DNA from: Ectobacillus funiculus
Lineage (GTDB): Bacteria > Bacillota > Bacilli > Bacillales > Bacillaceae_G
Assembly (NCBI RefSeq): GCF_004138295.1
Contig: NZ_SCFM01000033.1
Location: 1-64,000, forward strand
Direction of reading: 5' to 3'
DNA length: 64,000 nt
The notes under the pieces were generated by a model that saw only the letters and a program-made list of their open reading frames with translations, was not told where the DNA came from and ran no database searches. How positions within the stretch are numbered: the first letter of the stretch is position 1; every line of letters begins with the position of its first letter. Position numbers and translations under genes: made by a program. Shown piece after piece: positions 36,404 to 46,137 of this stretch.

Positions 36404-37186
36404 CTATCCTCTCTCCCATACCTCTGCTAAGGTTTCACGAAAGAGCCTGTTAAGCAGGTCGATATTTGTCTGTCCCTTTTGCTCAAGCTGCTTCGCATAT
36501 TGCTCGTAATACGATAGCTTATCTTGAATGAATATATGCAGAGCAGGGAGAGCCGCTTCCTCCCCTAACTCCTCCCCTGCTTTCTTGCGTGCAATCAGCT
36601 CCTGCAATTCCTGTAACACAGAAGAAGCTAGCTGCCGCTGCTGTGCCTGCAGCAGCTGGCCAAACTCTACAGGAGGAATGGATTGTTCGTTTTCTAACCA
36701 CATACAAACAAAAATTGGCCGGAGAACATAAAAGTATTTTTTCACTTTAACCGTTTCACCGCGTAAATAATCCTGATAATTCCCCTTCGCCATATGTAAA
36801 TAGTGATACATGACAGCTTTTTTGGACAGATGTGATAATCCTATATTTCGAAGGCGCTGCGCAGTTGTATAGGCTTCTTCATATACGATAGGAGAACGAA
36901 GCCATTCTAGAAGTGCCGGATTCGATTTTGCCAGCAGCTGCAGCGCCTTACGCAAATCCCAGCCGCTTATATCCAGCATATTGCTGATGGGCTTCTCAAT
37001 CACATCACGCTTTTGATCAATGGAAAGATACCAGTCCCTCCTATGTACATAAACAAAGCGAACATCATAGTCGCTTTCCTTTGATGGAAAGCCCCAAGCT
37101 CGGCTCCCCGACTCGACTGCATATAAAACCTTTACATCATGCTGCCGTTCGATTTCTCGAAGCTGCTTTCTAATTTCTGCATCCAT
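36404..37186 (-). CDS. Predicted nucleotidyltransferase (COG3541/YcgL-like)
   Basis: 260 aa. The N-terminal polymerase-beta-type nucleotidyltransferase motif is ESGSRAWGFPSKESDYDVRF (Gly-Ser, then Asp-x-Asp, about residues 26-45), with a long helical C-terminal domain. The family is widespread but its substrate is unknown. It stands alone between cstR and repeat A6. Confidence 0.8.
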   Translation of the reverse strand: MDAEIRKQLREIERQHDVKVLYAVESGSRAWGFPSKESDYDVRFVYVHRRDWYLSIDQKRDVIEKPISNMLDISGWDLRKALQLLAKSNPALLEWLRSPIVYEEAYTTAQRLRNIGLSHLSKKAVMYHYLHMAKGNYQDYLRGETVKVKKYFYVLRPIFVCMWLENEQSIPPVEFGQLLQAQQRQLASSVLQELQELIARKKAGEELGEEAALPALHIFIQDKLSYYEQYAKQLEQKGQTNIDLLNRLFRETLAEVWERG

Positions 37187-37211
37187 CTATCTAGCATCCT
37201 TCCTTCAGTAC

Positions 37212-37347
37212 ATAAAGAAAACTCGCCGATTGGCGGGTCCTGCCTTTGAGCGGAGACAGAGGCGTAGCCCTACTTATACTGTATTCCTAACATTCCCCAC
37301 TGCGTCGAATTCACTTCTAGCTGGGAATTTATGCTTTCTTAAAGTGC
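37212..37347 (+). repeat. Family A intergenic repeat, copy A6
   Basis: Full-length: TAAAGAAAACTCGCCGATTG at the left, GGAGACAGAGGCGTAGCCC, AACATTCCCCACTGCGTCG, GGGAATTTATGCTTTC and TTAAAGTGCA at the right. Located between two genes transcribed on the minus strand. Confidence 0.85.
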
Positions 37348-37359
37348 AAATTCAGAAGT

Positions 37360-38514
37360 CTAATTCGATCCTTGAGAATCAACCGCCAGCTTCGCTAATA
37401 AGGCAATCGTAATATCATCAGCAGGCGGATTATGCAGCCCTGCTCTTACATGTAAATAATAGCGTTGAAGCGGGTTTTTCTCCGATAAACTCCGTGCTCC
37501 AACAATTCTCATTGCCTTATCCACAACAGAGATGGCCGTATTTGTAGCAGTATGCTTGGCGGCTGCCAGCTCTCCCCGCAGCATATCCTTATTCTCCGCT
37601 GTATCATATGCGGCAGCGGTGCTATACATCAAATGACGCGCCTGCATGAGCTCAAGCTCCATCTCTCCAATCAGACGCTGAATGCTCGGCAAGGAGGCAA
37701 TCGGCTGCTGGGTGCTATTATTATGATATGTTTTTGCAAACTTTATCGCGTAATTTCGCGCCGCACGCGCAATGCCTAAATAGCACGCTGGAATATGAAG
37801 AAGTGAGCCGGTATGCTTCTTGATCGCACCTTTCGTTTCCACTAAAGAAGAAAGCGGAATATGTACATTCTTCAGAACAAGATCATGGCTCGCTGTGCCT
37901 CGCAGCGCAACACTATCCCAAGTCTCTTCAATCACAACGCCGTCACTTCCTCTTGGTATCAGAAACTCGGCGATATCATCGCTGCCCTCTACGCTCGCTG
38001 TAACAATAAAATAATCAAGAACAGGCGATAATGACGTAAATGTTTTACGGCCGTTAATAACCCATTGATTCTCTTCCTTACGGGCCGTTGTTTCCGGTTT
38101 TCCCCCGCGCGTCGGGCTTCCGGTTCCGCGCTCTGTAGCAGCACGATTTAGCAGTGCCCCATTCCTCACTTCACCGCATATCCGAGAAAATAATTCCGCC
38201 TCCCATTGCCTATGCTCCGTTAATTCCATAAAAAGGCTCATATGCCAGCCAATCGATAAAGCGGTAGAGCCATCTCCCTCTGCAATTTTTTCTTGAAAGA
38301 GAAGCAAATCATATAAGGAAATCTCCTCTCCTCCGTATTCCTTTGGCAATGACAACGAAGTATAACCGATTTCCTTTAGCTCCTGTATATTTTCAAAAGG
38401 AAAAGAACCCAATGCATCAAGGGATGGTTCTCGCTCCGCAAATCTTCCAATCAGCTTTTCTAACTGAGCCAGCACTTGTTCTTGCAGTTTCGTTTTTACA
38501 AATATGTCACTCAT
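37360..38514 (-). CDS. Acyl-CoA dehydrogenase-family flavoprotein (YdbM-like)
   Basis: 384 aa from ATG 38514 (MSDIFVKTK), preceded by a purine-rich AAAGAAGGCGGGGAAG; an ATG at 38547 has no RBS. Acyl-CoA dehydrogenase layout: N-terminal helices with LGSFPFENIQELKEIGYTSL, LPKEYGGEE, central beta domain with NGRKTFTSLSP, and the C-terminal helical bundle with AAKHTATNTA and NPLQRYY. FAD-dependent oxidation of an acyl-CoA or, as in SfnB-like members, a sulfur compound. Substrate unknown. Confidence 0.8.
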   Translation of the reverse strand: MSDIFVKTKLQEQVLAQLEKLIGRFAEREPSLDALGSFPFENIQELKEIGYTSLSLPKEYGGEEISLYDLLLFQEKIAEGDGSTALSIGWHMSLFMELTEHRQWEAELFSRICGEVRNGALLNRAATERGTGSPTRGGKPETTARKEENQWVINGRKTFTSLSPVLDYFIVTASVEGSDDIAEFLIPRGSDGVVIEETWDSVALRGTASHDLVLKNVHIPLSSLVETKGAIKKHTGSLLHIPACYLGIARAARNYAIKFAKTYHNNSTQQPIASLPSIQRLIGEMELELMQARHLMYSTAAAYDTAENKDMLRGELAAAKHTATNTAISVVDKAMRIVGARSLSEKNPLQRYYLHVRAGLHNPPADDITIALLAKLAVDSQGSN

Positions 38515-38631
38515 CTTCCCCGCCTTCTTTCCCCAGTTCTTCAACATGAAACTTTGTGTTTCATTGTATATGAGGATGGTTTATTTTTCAAAATATTGAG
38601 TATGTTATATTTACCTTATGTAAAAAGATTA

Positions 38632-38748
38632 TCAAAGAGCGCGTCTTCCATTAAATGGACTAATTACTTTCATGATTCTTTCTTCTGTTTGAGTAACTAC
38701 TTTGCCATCCACAAGTGAAGTAACTTCCATTCGTTCAACATGTATCAT
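38632..38748 (-). CDS. 38-aa protein translationally coupled to the racemase
   Basis: The ATG overlaps the racemase stop (ATGA at 38745-38748). Product starts MIHVERMEVTSLVDGKVVTQ and ends SPFNGRRAL; it is charged and soluble-looking. The overlap makes co-translation likely. I do not recognise a family; it may be a genuine small subunit or the start of a truncated gene. Confidence 0.45.
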   Translation of the reverse strand: MIHVERMEVTSLVDGKVVTQTEERIMKVISPFNGRRAL

Positions 38749-39431
38749 ACAATTATCTCCTTTTTTGATATTTCAGCGACAATCGATGTTACGCTAATTT
38801 CAGGACTTGTTAATATAGGTATTGTTGTAATCGTACTATCAAGGGTTTCCAATGCTCTTGCCATGCTAAATTGTGCAAAAAGAATGACATCACAATCATT
38901 AGACAGCTCTTGCACCTCCCGATGGATTAATTCATCGTGTTGTGTACGATTTCCGTTTTGTAGTGCCTTGAATGCTTCTGGAATAACCACAGTTTTAACC
39001 ACAGCATCCTTTTGCTTTTCTAATGAAATTTTTTCTAGAATTGTTGCTGTTGTTGGCCCTGCCGCTTCTACTGTAGCAATGACCCCAATCCGGCTCCCCA
39101 TCTCCACTGCCTTTTCTAACATACTTAAATCCGCACTTAACATTGGTACATCAAATAAGTGGCGAATTTCTGCAACGACTGGAGTGAACGATGAACAGGT
39201 TAGTAAGACTCCATCTACACCACTCATCACTGCCTTTTCCACCAAATTCAATAAACGTCGGGCCATGCTTTTGGTAACAATTCCTGTCTCATTTAATTCA
39301 AAAATAAGACTTTCATCCATGAAATTCACCAGTGTAACTTGTGGCGCATGAACTTGAAAAGCTTCTAAAATTGGTTGAACTGAGTTCATCGTCGCATGGA
39401 TAAGCCCAATTCTATAATCTGCTTCTGACAA
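38745..39431 (-). CDS. Asp/Glu racemase-superfamily protein
   Basis: 228 aa. The early conserved motif IGLIHATMNSV and the first catalytic cysteine in VLLTCSSFTP (near residue 80) are present. In the region of the second catalytic residue it has VILFAQFSMAR, as seen in a subgroup with one cysteine. Members act as racemases, maleate isomerases or hydantoin racemases. It is divergent from the LysR gene at 39635, which probably regulates it. Confidence 0.8.
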   Translation of the reverse strand: MSEADYRIGLIHATMNSVQPILEAFQVHAPQVTLVNFMDESLIFELNETGIVTKSMARRLLNLVEKAVMSGVDGVLLTCSSFTPVVAEIRHLFDVPMLSADLSMLEKAVEMGSRIGVIATVEAAGPTTATILEKISLEKQKDAVVKTVVIPEAFKALQNGNRTQHDELIHREVQELSNDCDVILFAQFSMARALETLDSTITTIPILTSPEISVTSIVAEISKKEIIV

Positions 39432-39634
39432 TTTACTGCCTCCTAACCGAGTTTTGAATTCGCTTTCAAATATCCTTCAATAATAGTGAAGTCTGTGGAC
39501 TTTTTTGAAATCCATTTGAAGATAAAAGTTATCATTGGTATAAATTAAATGTATTATAAGTTTAGGGATTAATAAAATATTGAATTTTTATAAATTTCAA
39601 TAGATATTTTTAATACCAGGAGGGATCTCTCACT

Positions 39635-40510
39635 ATGGATAAAAAAGACTGGACCATTTTACAGATGGTTTATGCAGAAAAAAACATTTCAAAAGCAGCT
39701 GAGCGCCTATATATTTCTCAACCTACTTTAACGTACCGCTTACAACAAATTGAAAAGGAATATGATATTAAACTGCTTTATAGGGGAAGAAGGGGCGTTG
39801 AATTTACAGAACAAGGAGAATTATTAGTTAAATATGCGAAAGATATGCTCAAACAACAACAAGAGATGGAAGAATTGTTATGGAACTCAGGAAATGAAGT
39901 ACGTGGAACGTTACGATTAAGCGTTTCCAGAACATTTGCTTTTTATCGATTACCGCAAATTCTAAAAGCTTTTAATGAAAAATTCCCTAAAGTTGAATTT
40001 CATGTTAACACTGGTGTAAACATAGATGTAGTTCAATCTATTTATAAACAGGATGCTCATATTGCTGTAGTGAGAGGCAATCACAGCTGGCCCAGCAAAC
40101 AAATAACGATTACAGAAGAAAACATTACTGTTCTTTCATCCCAGGAAATTAATTTAACAGACCTTCCCTCTATGCGAAGAATTAGTTATAAGACTGATCC
40201 AACCTTAGAAATGGTCGTCGACAACTGGTGGAAAGAGAATTTTACTTCCCCCCCAATTAGTAGTATGAATGTTGATAATGTAGAAATGGCAAAAAGAATG
40301 GTTCTGAACGGGTTAGGTTATTGTATTGCACCCAGCATTGTATTAGAGAAAAACGATAAGTTACACAAAATTTTTCTGAGTGACACACTCGGCTCTCCAA
40401 TTGTCTGGAAAACAAATGTCTTATATCGTGAAGAGCTTCTAGAGTTAGCAATGGTAAGAGAGTTCGTCCATTTTATTCAGGAATACCACCGCAATTACTC
40501 TGAAAACTAA
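39635..40510 (+). CDS. LysR-family transcriptional regulator
   Basis: 291 aa. N-terminal winged helix at residues 1-60 (NISKAAERLYISQPTLTYRL), then the periplasmic-binding-like effector domain. AGGAGGG precedes the ATG. It is divergent from the racemase/microprotein pair and upstream of the isocitrate/isopropylmalate-type dehydrogenase, so both are candidate targets. Confidence 0.9.
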   Translation: MDKKDWTILQMVYAEKNISKAAERLYISQPTLTYRLQQIEKEYDIKLLYRGRRGVEFTEQGELLVKYAKDMLKQQQEMEELLWNSGNEVRGTLRLSVSRTFAFYRLPQILKAFNEKFPKVEFHVNTGVNIDVVQSIYKQDAHIAVVRGNHSWPSKQITITEENITVLSSQEINLTDLPSMRRISYKTDPTLEMVVDNWWKENFTSPPISSMNVDNVEMAKRMVLNGLGYCIAPSIVLEKNDKLHKIFLSDTLGSPIVWKTNVLYREELLELAMVREFVHFIQEYHRNYSEN

Positions 40511-40593
40511 TATCTTGTGTGCATACTTTCAGGAAAATCATTTGCAGTTTAAAAATTTCGAATTGAAGTTCCTAACTTATATAATAATTTACA

Positions 40594-40730
40594 ACTAAAG
40601 AAAACTCACCGATTGGCAAGACCTGTCTTCGGGCGAAGACAGCGGCGTAGTTGCACTTATACTGTATTCCTAAAATGTCTCACTACGTCGAATTGGCTTC
40701 TAGTTGGAAATTTATACTTTCCTACATAGT
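40594..40730 (+). repeat. Family A intergenic repeat, copy A7
   Basis: TAAAGAAAACTCACCGATTG, CGGGCGAAGACAGCGGCG, AAAATGTCTCACTACGTCG, TAGTTGGAAATTTATACTTT, CCTACATAGTAAAAAAGCTC. Followed by a weak hairpin. Lies between two plus-strand genes. Confidence 0.85.
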
Positions 40731-40949
40731 AAAAAAGCTCTATACTCCTCTTTTATTTTCAACTTTATCTTATAGGAAATAAATAAAAAGACATGCTTAG
40801 CATTAAGTATAGAAAATTTTAATCGTTAAATATAAAAAAACCATATTTTATTAATTCCTAACTTTATATTACATTAATAGTATAAAGCTCAAGCTTTTCT
40901 AAGAAATCTTAGACTATTACTATACTATTGCAGAGAGGAATGTTAAAAA

Positions 40950-42029
40950 ATGACTGTTTATCGTCTTGGTGTGCTAGCTGGTGATGGAATTGGCCCAGAA
41001 ATTGTAAGCGCTACAGTTGATGTATTTAAAGCTGCTGCATATAAAGTTGGAGTTGAAATCGAATGGATTGACCTACCTATGGGATGGGAAGGAATCAAAC
41101 AACATAATGATCCCCTTCCAGAGGTAACCACAAAAGCATTGAAAAACACTCATGGATGGATACTTGGTCCTCATGATTCTGCTGCCTATCCACCAGAGCA
41201 TAAAGTAAAACTCAATCCAAGCGGGACGCTTCGCCATACACTTGATTTATTTGCAAATATTCGCCCAGCTAAAACTATGCCAGGCATTAAAAGCGTAGTG
41301 GGAGAAGCAGACTTAGTCATCTTCCGCGAAAACACAGAAGGATTTTACGCAGACCGAAACATGTTTGTCGGTCATGGAGAATGGCAAATTACGGAGGATG
41401 TGGTTGTTACATCAGGTGTATTTACAAGAAAAGCCGCAGAACGGATTGCCCACGCAGCTTTTAAAATGGCTATGAAGCGCCGCAAAAAAGTAACGATTGT
41501 CCATAAAGCGAATGTTCTCCGTTTAAGTACGGGATTGTTTTTAAAGGTGTGTCGTGAAGTAGCTGAACAATATCCTGAAGTGGCGGTAGATGATTATCAT
41601 ATCGACGCAATGGCTGCTCACTTAGTCCGCCGGGCAAAAGACTTCGATGTCATCGTAACGGAAAATATGTACGGAGATATCCTTTCTGATTTAGCTGGTG
41701 AACTTGTAGGGAGCCTAGGATTGGCACCTTCTATCAACTCAAACGAAAAACTGGCTATGGCTCAGGCAGCCCATGGTTCTGCACCAGATATTGCAGGACT
41801 AAATATAGGAAATCCAACGGGTATTATGCTGTCAACAGTCATGTTAATGAAATGGCTTGCTGAGAAACATAATGATAGCAATCTTGAAGAAATTGGTAAG
41901 TTGGTGGAACAAGGTCTTTACCAATCACTTAAAGACGGTGTGAAGACAAAAGACTTAGGGGGTATTGCCTCTACTTCTGAGTTCGCAGAGGCTATTTCTG
42001 AGAGAATCAATCAAACTGTTTTAAGTTAA
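40950..42029 (+). CDS. Isocitrate/isopropylmalate dehydrogenase-family enzyme (tartrate/D-malate type likely)
   Basis: 359 aa. GDGIGPEIV at residues 11-19, FRENTEGFYA with the substrate-pocket Glu, VHKANVLRLSTGLF with the catalytic Lys, and DIAGLNIGNPTGIMLS near the cofactor site. The family oxidatively decarboxylates 2-hydroxy acids with NAD(P) and a divalent metal. Isolation from leu genes and the neighbouring LysR and racemase point towards tartrate, D-malate or a related dicarboxylate rather than leucine synthesis, but the sequence alone does not settle it. Confidence 0.8.
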   Translation: MTVYRLGVLAGDGIGPEIVSATVDVFKAAAYKVGVEIEWIDLPMGWEGIKQHNDPLPEVTTKALKNTHGWILGPHDSAAYPPEHKVKLNPSGTLRHTLDLFANIRPAKTMPGIKSVVGEADLVIFRENTEGFYADRNMFVGHGEWQITEDVVVTSGVFTRKAAERIAHAAFKMAMKRRKKVTIVHKANVLRLSTGLFLKVCREVAEQYPEVAVDDYHIDAMAAHLVRRAKDFDVIVTENMYGDILSDLAGELVGSLGLAPSINSNEKLAMAQAAHGSAPDIAGLNIGNPTGIMLSTVMLMKWLAEKHNDSNLEEIGKLVEQGLYQSLKDGVKTKDLGGIASTSEFAEAISERINQTVLS

Positions 42030-42030
42030 T

Positions 42031-42103
42031 ATCCTAGATTATAATCCCGGATTTTTTCAAAGGTACTACAACTTTTGGAAAGTCCGGGATTTATAATAGG
42101 ATA
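42031..42103 (+). terminator. Long inverted repeat, probable terminator
   Basis: ATCCTA, TTATAA and CCCGGA on the left pair with TCCGGG, TTATAA and TAGGAT on the right, with small internal bulges, followed by ATATTTTTT. A roughly 70-nt hairpin directly after the stop codon. Confidence 0.7.
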
Positions 42104-42281
42104 TATTTTTTAAGACCTAATAAGTAAATTATTAAATCAACCATATTAGTTTTTTAATAAATAGAGAAATGTAACAACAGCCACAAGATTATTGTACTTC
42201 ATTCGGAAACGTAATAAAAAAAGACAATGGACTTCTCCATTGCCTTTGCTGCATCACTTTATTTCCTTCTGAGGAAAGCAA

Positions 42282-43613
42282 TTATTCCGGTACGGATACA
42301 ACGGCTTCCTCCTCCGTTGGTGTTAGTTTTTTAATTTCAACTAACTTAATTTGATGAGAATCTTTAGACATAACGGTCAGCTGCCAATCATCAACTGTAA
42401 AGGACTGTCCTTCTGTAATTACCTGCTCCTGCATTAATATCCAGCCGCCAATTGTATCAACATCATTTTCCTCTAAATGAAGACCAAGTAAATCATTAAT
42501 TTCGCTTACTAATACCTTTCCATCCACAATTTTATAATCCTCGGATATATGCTGAACCGGTGCCCGTTCATCCTCATCATATTCATCACGAATTTCTCCG
42601 ACAATTTCCTCCAAAATATCCTCAAGGGTCACAAGTCCTGCAGTACCGCCATATTCATCGTATAACACAGCGAGGGGAATACGCTCTTTTTGCATGTGCA
42701 ATAGCAAATCATGAATGGGAACAGTCTCCATTACTTCAATAACCGGGCGCATATAGGACGTAATAGATTCCACACGCCCTTGTTCACCCTTCACATAGTT
42801 AATAAAGAAGTCTTTGACATTAACCATACCAAGAATCTCATCTTTATCCTCTCCAAACACGGGATAACGAGTATACTTTTCGGAACGAACTATTTCTATA
42901 TGAGCTTCCATCGTATCTTCTTCATATAACCCGACAATTTCCGTTCGCGGCACCATAATTTCCTTTGCAAGACGATTATCAAATTCAAAAATATTACTTA
43001 CATATTTAAACTCAGCTTGATTGATTTCCCCGCTTTCGTAGCTCTCTGATAAGATAAAGCGCAGCTCTTCCTCTGAGTGAGCTACCTCATGCTCTGATGC
43101 TGGCTTGAGTCCAAACAGCCCTGTCACAAGACGTGCTGAACTGTTCAGGAGCCAGATAAAAGGAAACATGACCCTATAGAAATAAATAATTGGTTTAGAA
43201 AAGTTCAGGCTAATACGCTCTGCCTCTTGAATAGCCAATGTTTTTGGGGCCAGCTCCCCTACTACAACATGCAAGAATGTAATGGAAGAGAATGCAATAA
43301 TAAACGCAAGCGTACTTGCCATGGCTGGAGAAAGATGGATATCCCGAAAAATGGGCTCCAACAGGTGGTGAACAGTCGGTTCTCCCAACCATCCAAGCCC
43401 AAGTGATGTGACAGTAATACCGAGTTGGCATGCTGATAAATATTCATCTAAATTGGTGATTACTTTTTTTACGGCTAGTGCGCCTTTCGTATTTTCCGCT
43501 ATAAGCTGGTCAATTCGACTCGGACGCACTCGAATGATTGCAAATTCTGTTGCGACGAAAAAACCTGTTAACGCAATTAAAAATGCAATCATGACTAAGT
43601 TCCATGCTCCCAA
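42282..43613 (-). CDS. CNNM/CorC-type transporter with DUF21 and CBS domains
   Basis: 443 aa from a TTG start at 43613 (8 nt after AGGAGG); GTG 43622 is in frame but overlaps the RBS. DUF21 membrane domain with about four helices (LTGFFVATEFAIIRVRPSR), then two CBS domains (EIMVPRTEIVGL, RIPLAVLYDEYGGTAGLVTL) and a C-terminal CorC/HlyC transport-associated domain. Family members are linked to Mg2+ efflux or homeostasis (for example MpfA). Confidence 0.85.
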   Translation of the reverse strand: MGAWNLVMIAFLIALTGFFVATEFAIIRVRPSRIDQLIAENTKGALAVKKVITNLDEYLSACQLGITVTSLGLGWLGEPTVHHLLEPIFRDIHLSPAMASTLAFIIAFSSITFLHVVVGELAPKTLAIQEAERISLNFSKPIIYFYRVMFPFIWLLNSSARLVTGLFGLKPASEHEVAHSEEELRFILSESYESGEINQAEFKYVSNIFEFDNRLAKEIMVPRTEIVGLYEEDTMEAHIEIVRSEKYTRYPVFGEDKDEILGMVNVKDFFINYVKGEQGRVESITSYMRPVIEVMETVPIHDLLLHMQKERIPLAVLYDEYGGTAGLVTLEDILEEIVGEIRDEYDEDERAPVQHISEDYKIVDGKVLVSEINDLLGLHLEENDVDTIGGWILMQEQVITEGQSFTVDDWQLTVMSKDSHQIKLVEIKKLTPTEEEAVVSVPE

Positions 43614-44115
43614 CAGTAGCACCTCCTAAGGAAGCCGAGGTTTATCCTTCTATGCTGCACAAAAATGGATTGCTTTTATTTTTCCTCATAAGATCAAAAA
43701 CAACTCATTATAAAATTCGCCAATTCGAGATCCAAAAGAAATTTCCCTTAGACGTATAGTCGGTAAAATATCCTTATTTTAAAGATGTTTAAAATAGGAC
43801 AAGATGAAATATGAGAACATTTCGTTGGCACTTTGCCGCTTAGTTATAGAAATTTAGCTAAGAAAACCTGACGGGCTTGTCCTCAGGATGAATTGGCTTC
43901 GGTCAAGGAATGGCTATTGCCATTTCAGTTGACCAATGTTTTCCTATGTACAAATGTAAATTTTTTCCTTTTTTATATCGATATGATTTGATAATGAGAC
44001 ACTTCCATTATTATAATAATTCTATGAACTGAGTTAACTGTTGCATGTGTTCGTATACGTAATGATCATATCAGCTATTAATCAGATTCTACTACATAGA
44101 AAGGAGAAACATAAA
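43614..44115. other. Intergenic region containing the unresolved left end of the TnpB element
   Basis: No gene was found. A stretch at about 43858-43945 starts AAGAAAACCTGACGGGC and weakly recalls family A, but the match is too short to call. A palindromic ATTATTATAATAAT lies near 44011. The left end of the TnpB element should lie in the last ~150 bp but could not be fixed. Confidence 0.4.
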
Positions 44116-45849
44116 ATGACAAATAAAGTAAAAAAACGTCAAAGGAAACCGAAATCAGAGTTTCAAAAGCAATTAGATGTCATACGAAAATTTTCTCCTT
44201 CTCATGTATTAGAAGTAGAATTACATGTTTGGGAATTTCAACATTGGAAGATGGAGCGAATCGGTGAACAACTGCGTATCATTCGAAATACCGTTTTAGG
44301 TGAATTGTTAAAAAACTATAAACAAATGGTCCGTACAAAGGCATACAAGCGAACAATGAAATTGTATCACTTCCTTTCAGAACAAATCGATAAAGAAAAA
44401 GACGCTAGGGAACTAAAGAAGCTAGAGCAAAAGAAAAAAGAATTAACTGATACACTGGAAAATCTTCGAAATACACATCATGTAACATTTGATTTCGCCC
44501 GTAAATATGGCGAACAAATTCGCAAAACTACGTTTGGTTTGCCTGATGCTGTAACTGTCTGGTCTGCTTGTGAAATGTCATGGAATTCTATGGAAACCAT
44601 TCTCTTCAAAGGTGCTGAAAACCCGTATTTTTATAAACGAAATGATTTGATTACGTTTCAAGGAAAGCAAGCAGAACGTTGTATCATATTAAAACATAAT
44701 GAAAAGAAAAATAACTTTTACATTCATTTTCATGATATGCAATTTCCTTTGATGATTAAAAAAGATGACGTATTCATTCAAGAAACATTGTCCTCTATTG
44801 CTTATTATATGAAACATGGTGAAGAAATAGATAAGCAAAATGTAGAACGCCATCCATTAGGATTGCCACTCCTTTCAACATCTCGCATTCGGAACAATCG
44901 TATCGTTCGTAAGAATATTCGTGAAAAAGTACGATATTTTGTACAAATCGTGCTAGAAGGCATACCTGTTGCAAAACGAAAGAAAGACGGCTCATTCCGA
45001 CATACTTACGGTGTGGGTCGTGTAGCTGGAGACATTGGCACACAATCATTAGCAGTTGTGTCAAAAGATAAGGTCTTTCTAAAAAACCTAGCAGAGCGCT
45101 CTGATCATACGTTTGTCTATGAAAGAAAACTCTACTTGTTACAACGATATTTAGAACGTTCTCGTCGTGCAATGAATCCACAATATTTTGATGAAAAAGG
45201 ACGTATTACAAAAGGTAAAAAGGTATGGGATTTTTCCAAACGATACCTAAAATCACAAAAAGAGCTTCGAGACCTACATCGAAAAGCAGCAGAAAGCCGT
45301 AAATATGCACATAATGAGGAAGTAAATCGTTTGCGTTCCATGGGTGATGAATTCATTATCGAACAAATGAGTATCAAAGCTCTTCAAAAGAAAGCAAAAG
45401 AGGTAACTGTAAATGAAAAAACGGGTACATTTAATCGTCGCAAACGTTTTGGAAAAAGCATTGGAAAACGAAGTCCAGGATACTTCATTCAACAAGCGAA
45501 ATATCGCTTTATAGTAACTGACGGAACAGTAAAAGAAGCAAATACATGGACATTTAAGGCTTCTCAATATGACCATATTCTTGATGATACAAGTAAAAAA
45601 CAATTATCGAAACGTTGGCATACTCTTCCAAACGGAATACAACTACAACGGGATTTATACTCAGCTTTTCTTCTGTTTTGTACAGAACATGATTTACAAA
45701 AGCCAAATAAACAAATTTGCGATAGTTTCTTTCATGAATTTCTAATTTTACACAACCAATGTATTGAGGAAATCAAAAATAAATGTAAGGTTGTTCTAAA
45801 TAGTGGGATTACTTGTAATAAAGGAAAAATAGTTGTAACATCTGCTTGA
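44116..45849 (+). CDS. tnpB: TnpB-type RNA-guided nuclease homologue (IS605 OrfB family), zinc ribbon absent
   Basis: 577 aa from ATG 44116 (AAAGGAG at 7 nt); a longer frame from 44041 lacks an RBS. The RuvC acidic residues appear intact: Asp306 in AGDIGTQSLAV, Glu416 in FIIEQMSIKAL and Asp513 in QRDLYSAFL. Between Glu416 and Asp513, where TnpB normally has two CxxC pairs, there is no cysteine at all; the site reads ASQYDHILDDTSKKQLSKRW. The N-terminal part is longer than in the ~400-residue ISDra2 type. TnpB proteins cut DNA at a site specified by an RNA made from the element's 3' end. No tnpA transposase is present. Confidence 0.85.
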   Translation: MTNKVKKRQRKPKSEFQKQLDVIRKFSPSHVLEVELHVWEFQHWKMERIGEQLRIIRNTVLGELLKNYKQMVRTKAYKRTMKLYHFLSEQIDKEKDARELKKLEQKKKELTDTLENLRNTHHVTFDFARKYGEQIRKTTFGLPDAVTVWSACEMSWNSMETILFKGAENPYFYKRNDLITFQGKQAERCIILKHNEKKNNFYIHFHDMQFPLMIKKDDVFIQETLSSIAYYMKHGEEIDKQNVERHPLGLPLLSTSRIRNNRIVRKNIREKVRYFVQIVLEGIPVAKRKKDGSFRHTYGVGRVAGDIGTQSLAVVSKDKVFLKNLAERSDHTFVYERKLYLLQRYLERSRRAMNPQYFDEKGRITKGKKVWDFSKRYLKSQKELRDLHRKAAESRKYAHNEEVNRLRSMGDEFIIEQMSIKALQKKAKEVTVNEKTGTFNRRKRFGKSIGKRSPGYFIQQAKYRFIVTDGTVKEANTWTFKASQYDHILDDTSKKQLSKRWHTLPNGIQLQRDLYSAFLLFCTEHDLQKPNKQICDSFFHEFLILHNQCIEEIKNKCKVVLNSGITCNKGKIVVTSA

Positions 45850-46137
45850 ACATAAAATTTGCATTATGTTGATAAAACAAAGGGAGTATGACTTTGCTTC
45901 CTTCTCTGTAAGGAGAGAAGACGTACGCGAATGTGGTCAGAGGACTGCTTGTACGTCGGGTTTCAACCCTACTGTGAGTTCTCAGTTCAGGACGTAAGGA
46001 ATGAACCATAGTGGTCTTTGACCTCTATGCTCCAAAGCAATCTTATCTTTTCGGAGGTAACTTTGTGTACGATAGAGAGAAACAGTATTTCGAACCCACG
46101 CGGGCTTGCCCCGTGGAGAAGTCGGGTATGATGAATA
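45850..46137 (+). ncRNA. Probable omega (re)RNA region and right end of the TnpB element
   Basis: Noncoding and rich in hairpins: CTTCTCTGTAAGGAGAGAAG, GACGTAC...GTACGTC, GGGTTTCAACCC, and finally CCACGCGGGCTTGCCCCGTG followed by GAAGTCGG, the kind of hairpin seen at IS605-family right ends. The guide would be the sequence directly after the element end, somewhere in 46115-46165. Boundaries are approximate and the RNA may begin inside the tnpB reading frame. Confidence 0.65.

Noticed and set aside
43858-43945. Possible degenerate family A copy (AAGAAAACCTGACGGGC...)
   Set aside because: Only the first ~30 bp and AATTGGCTTC recall the repeat; the structural blocks and right end are missing.
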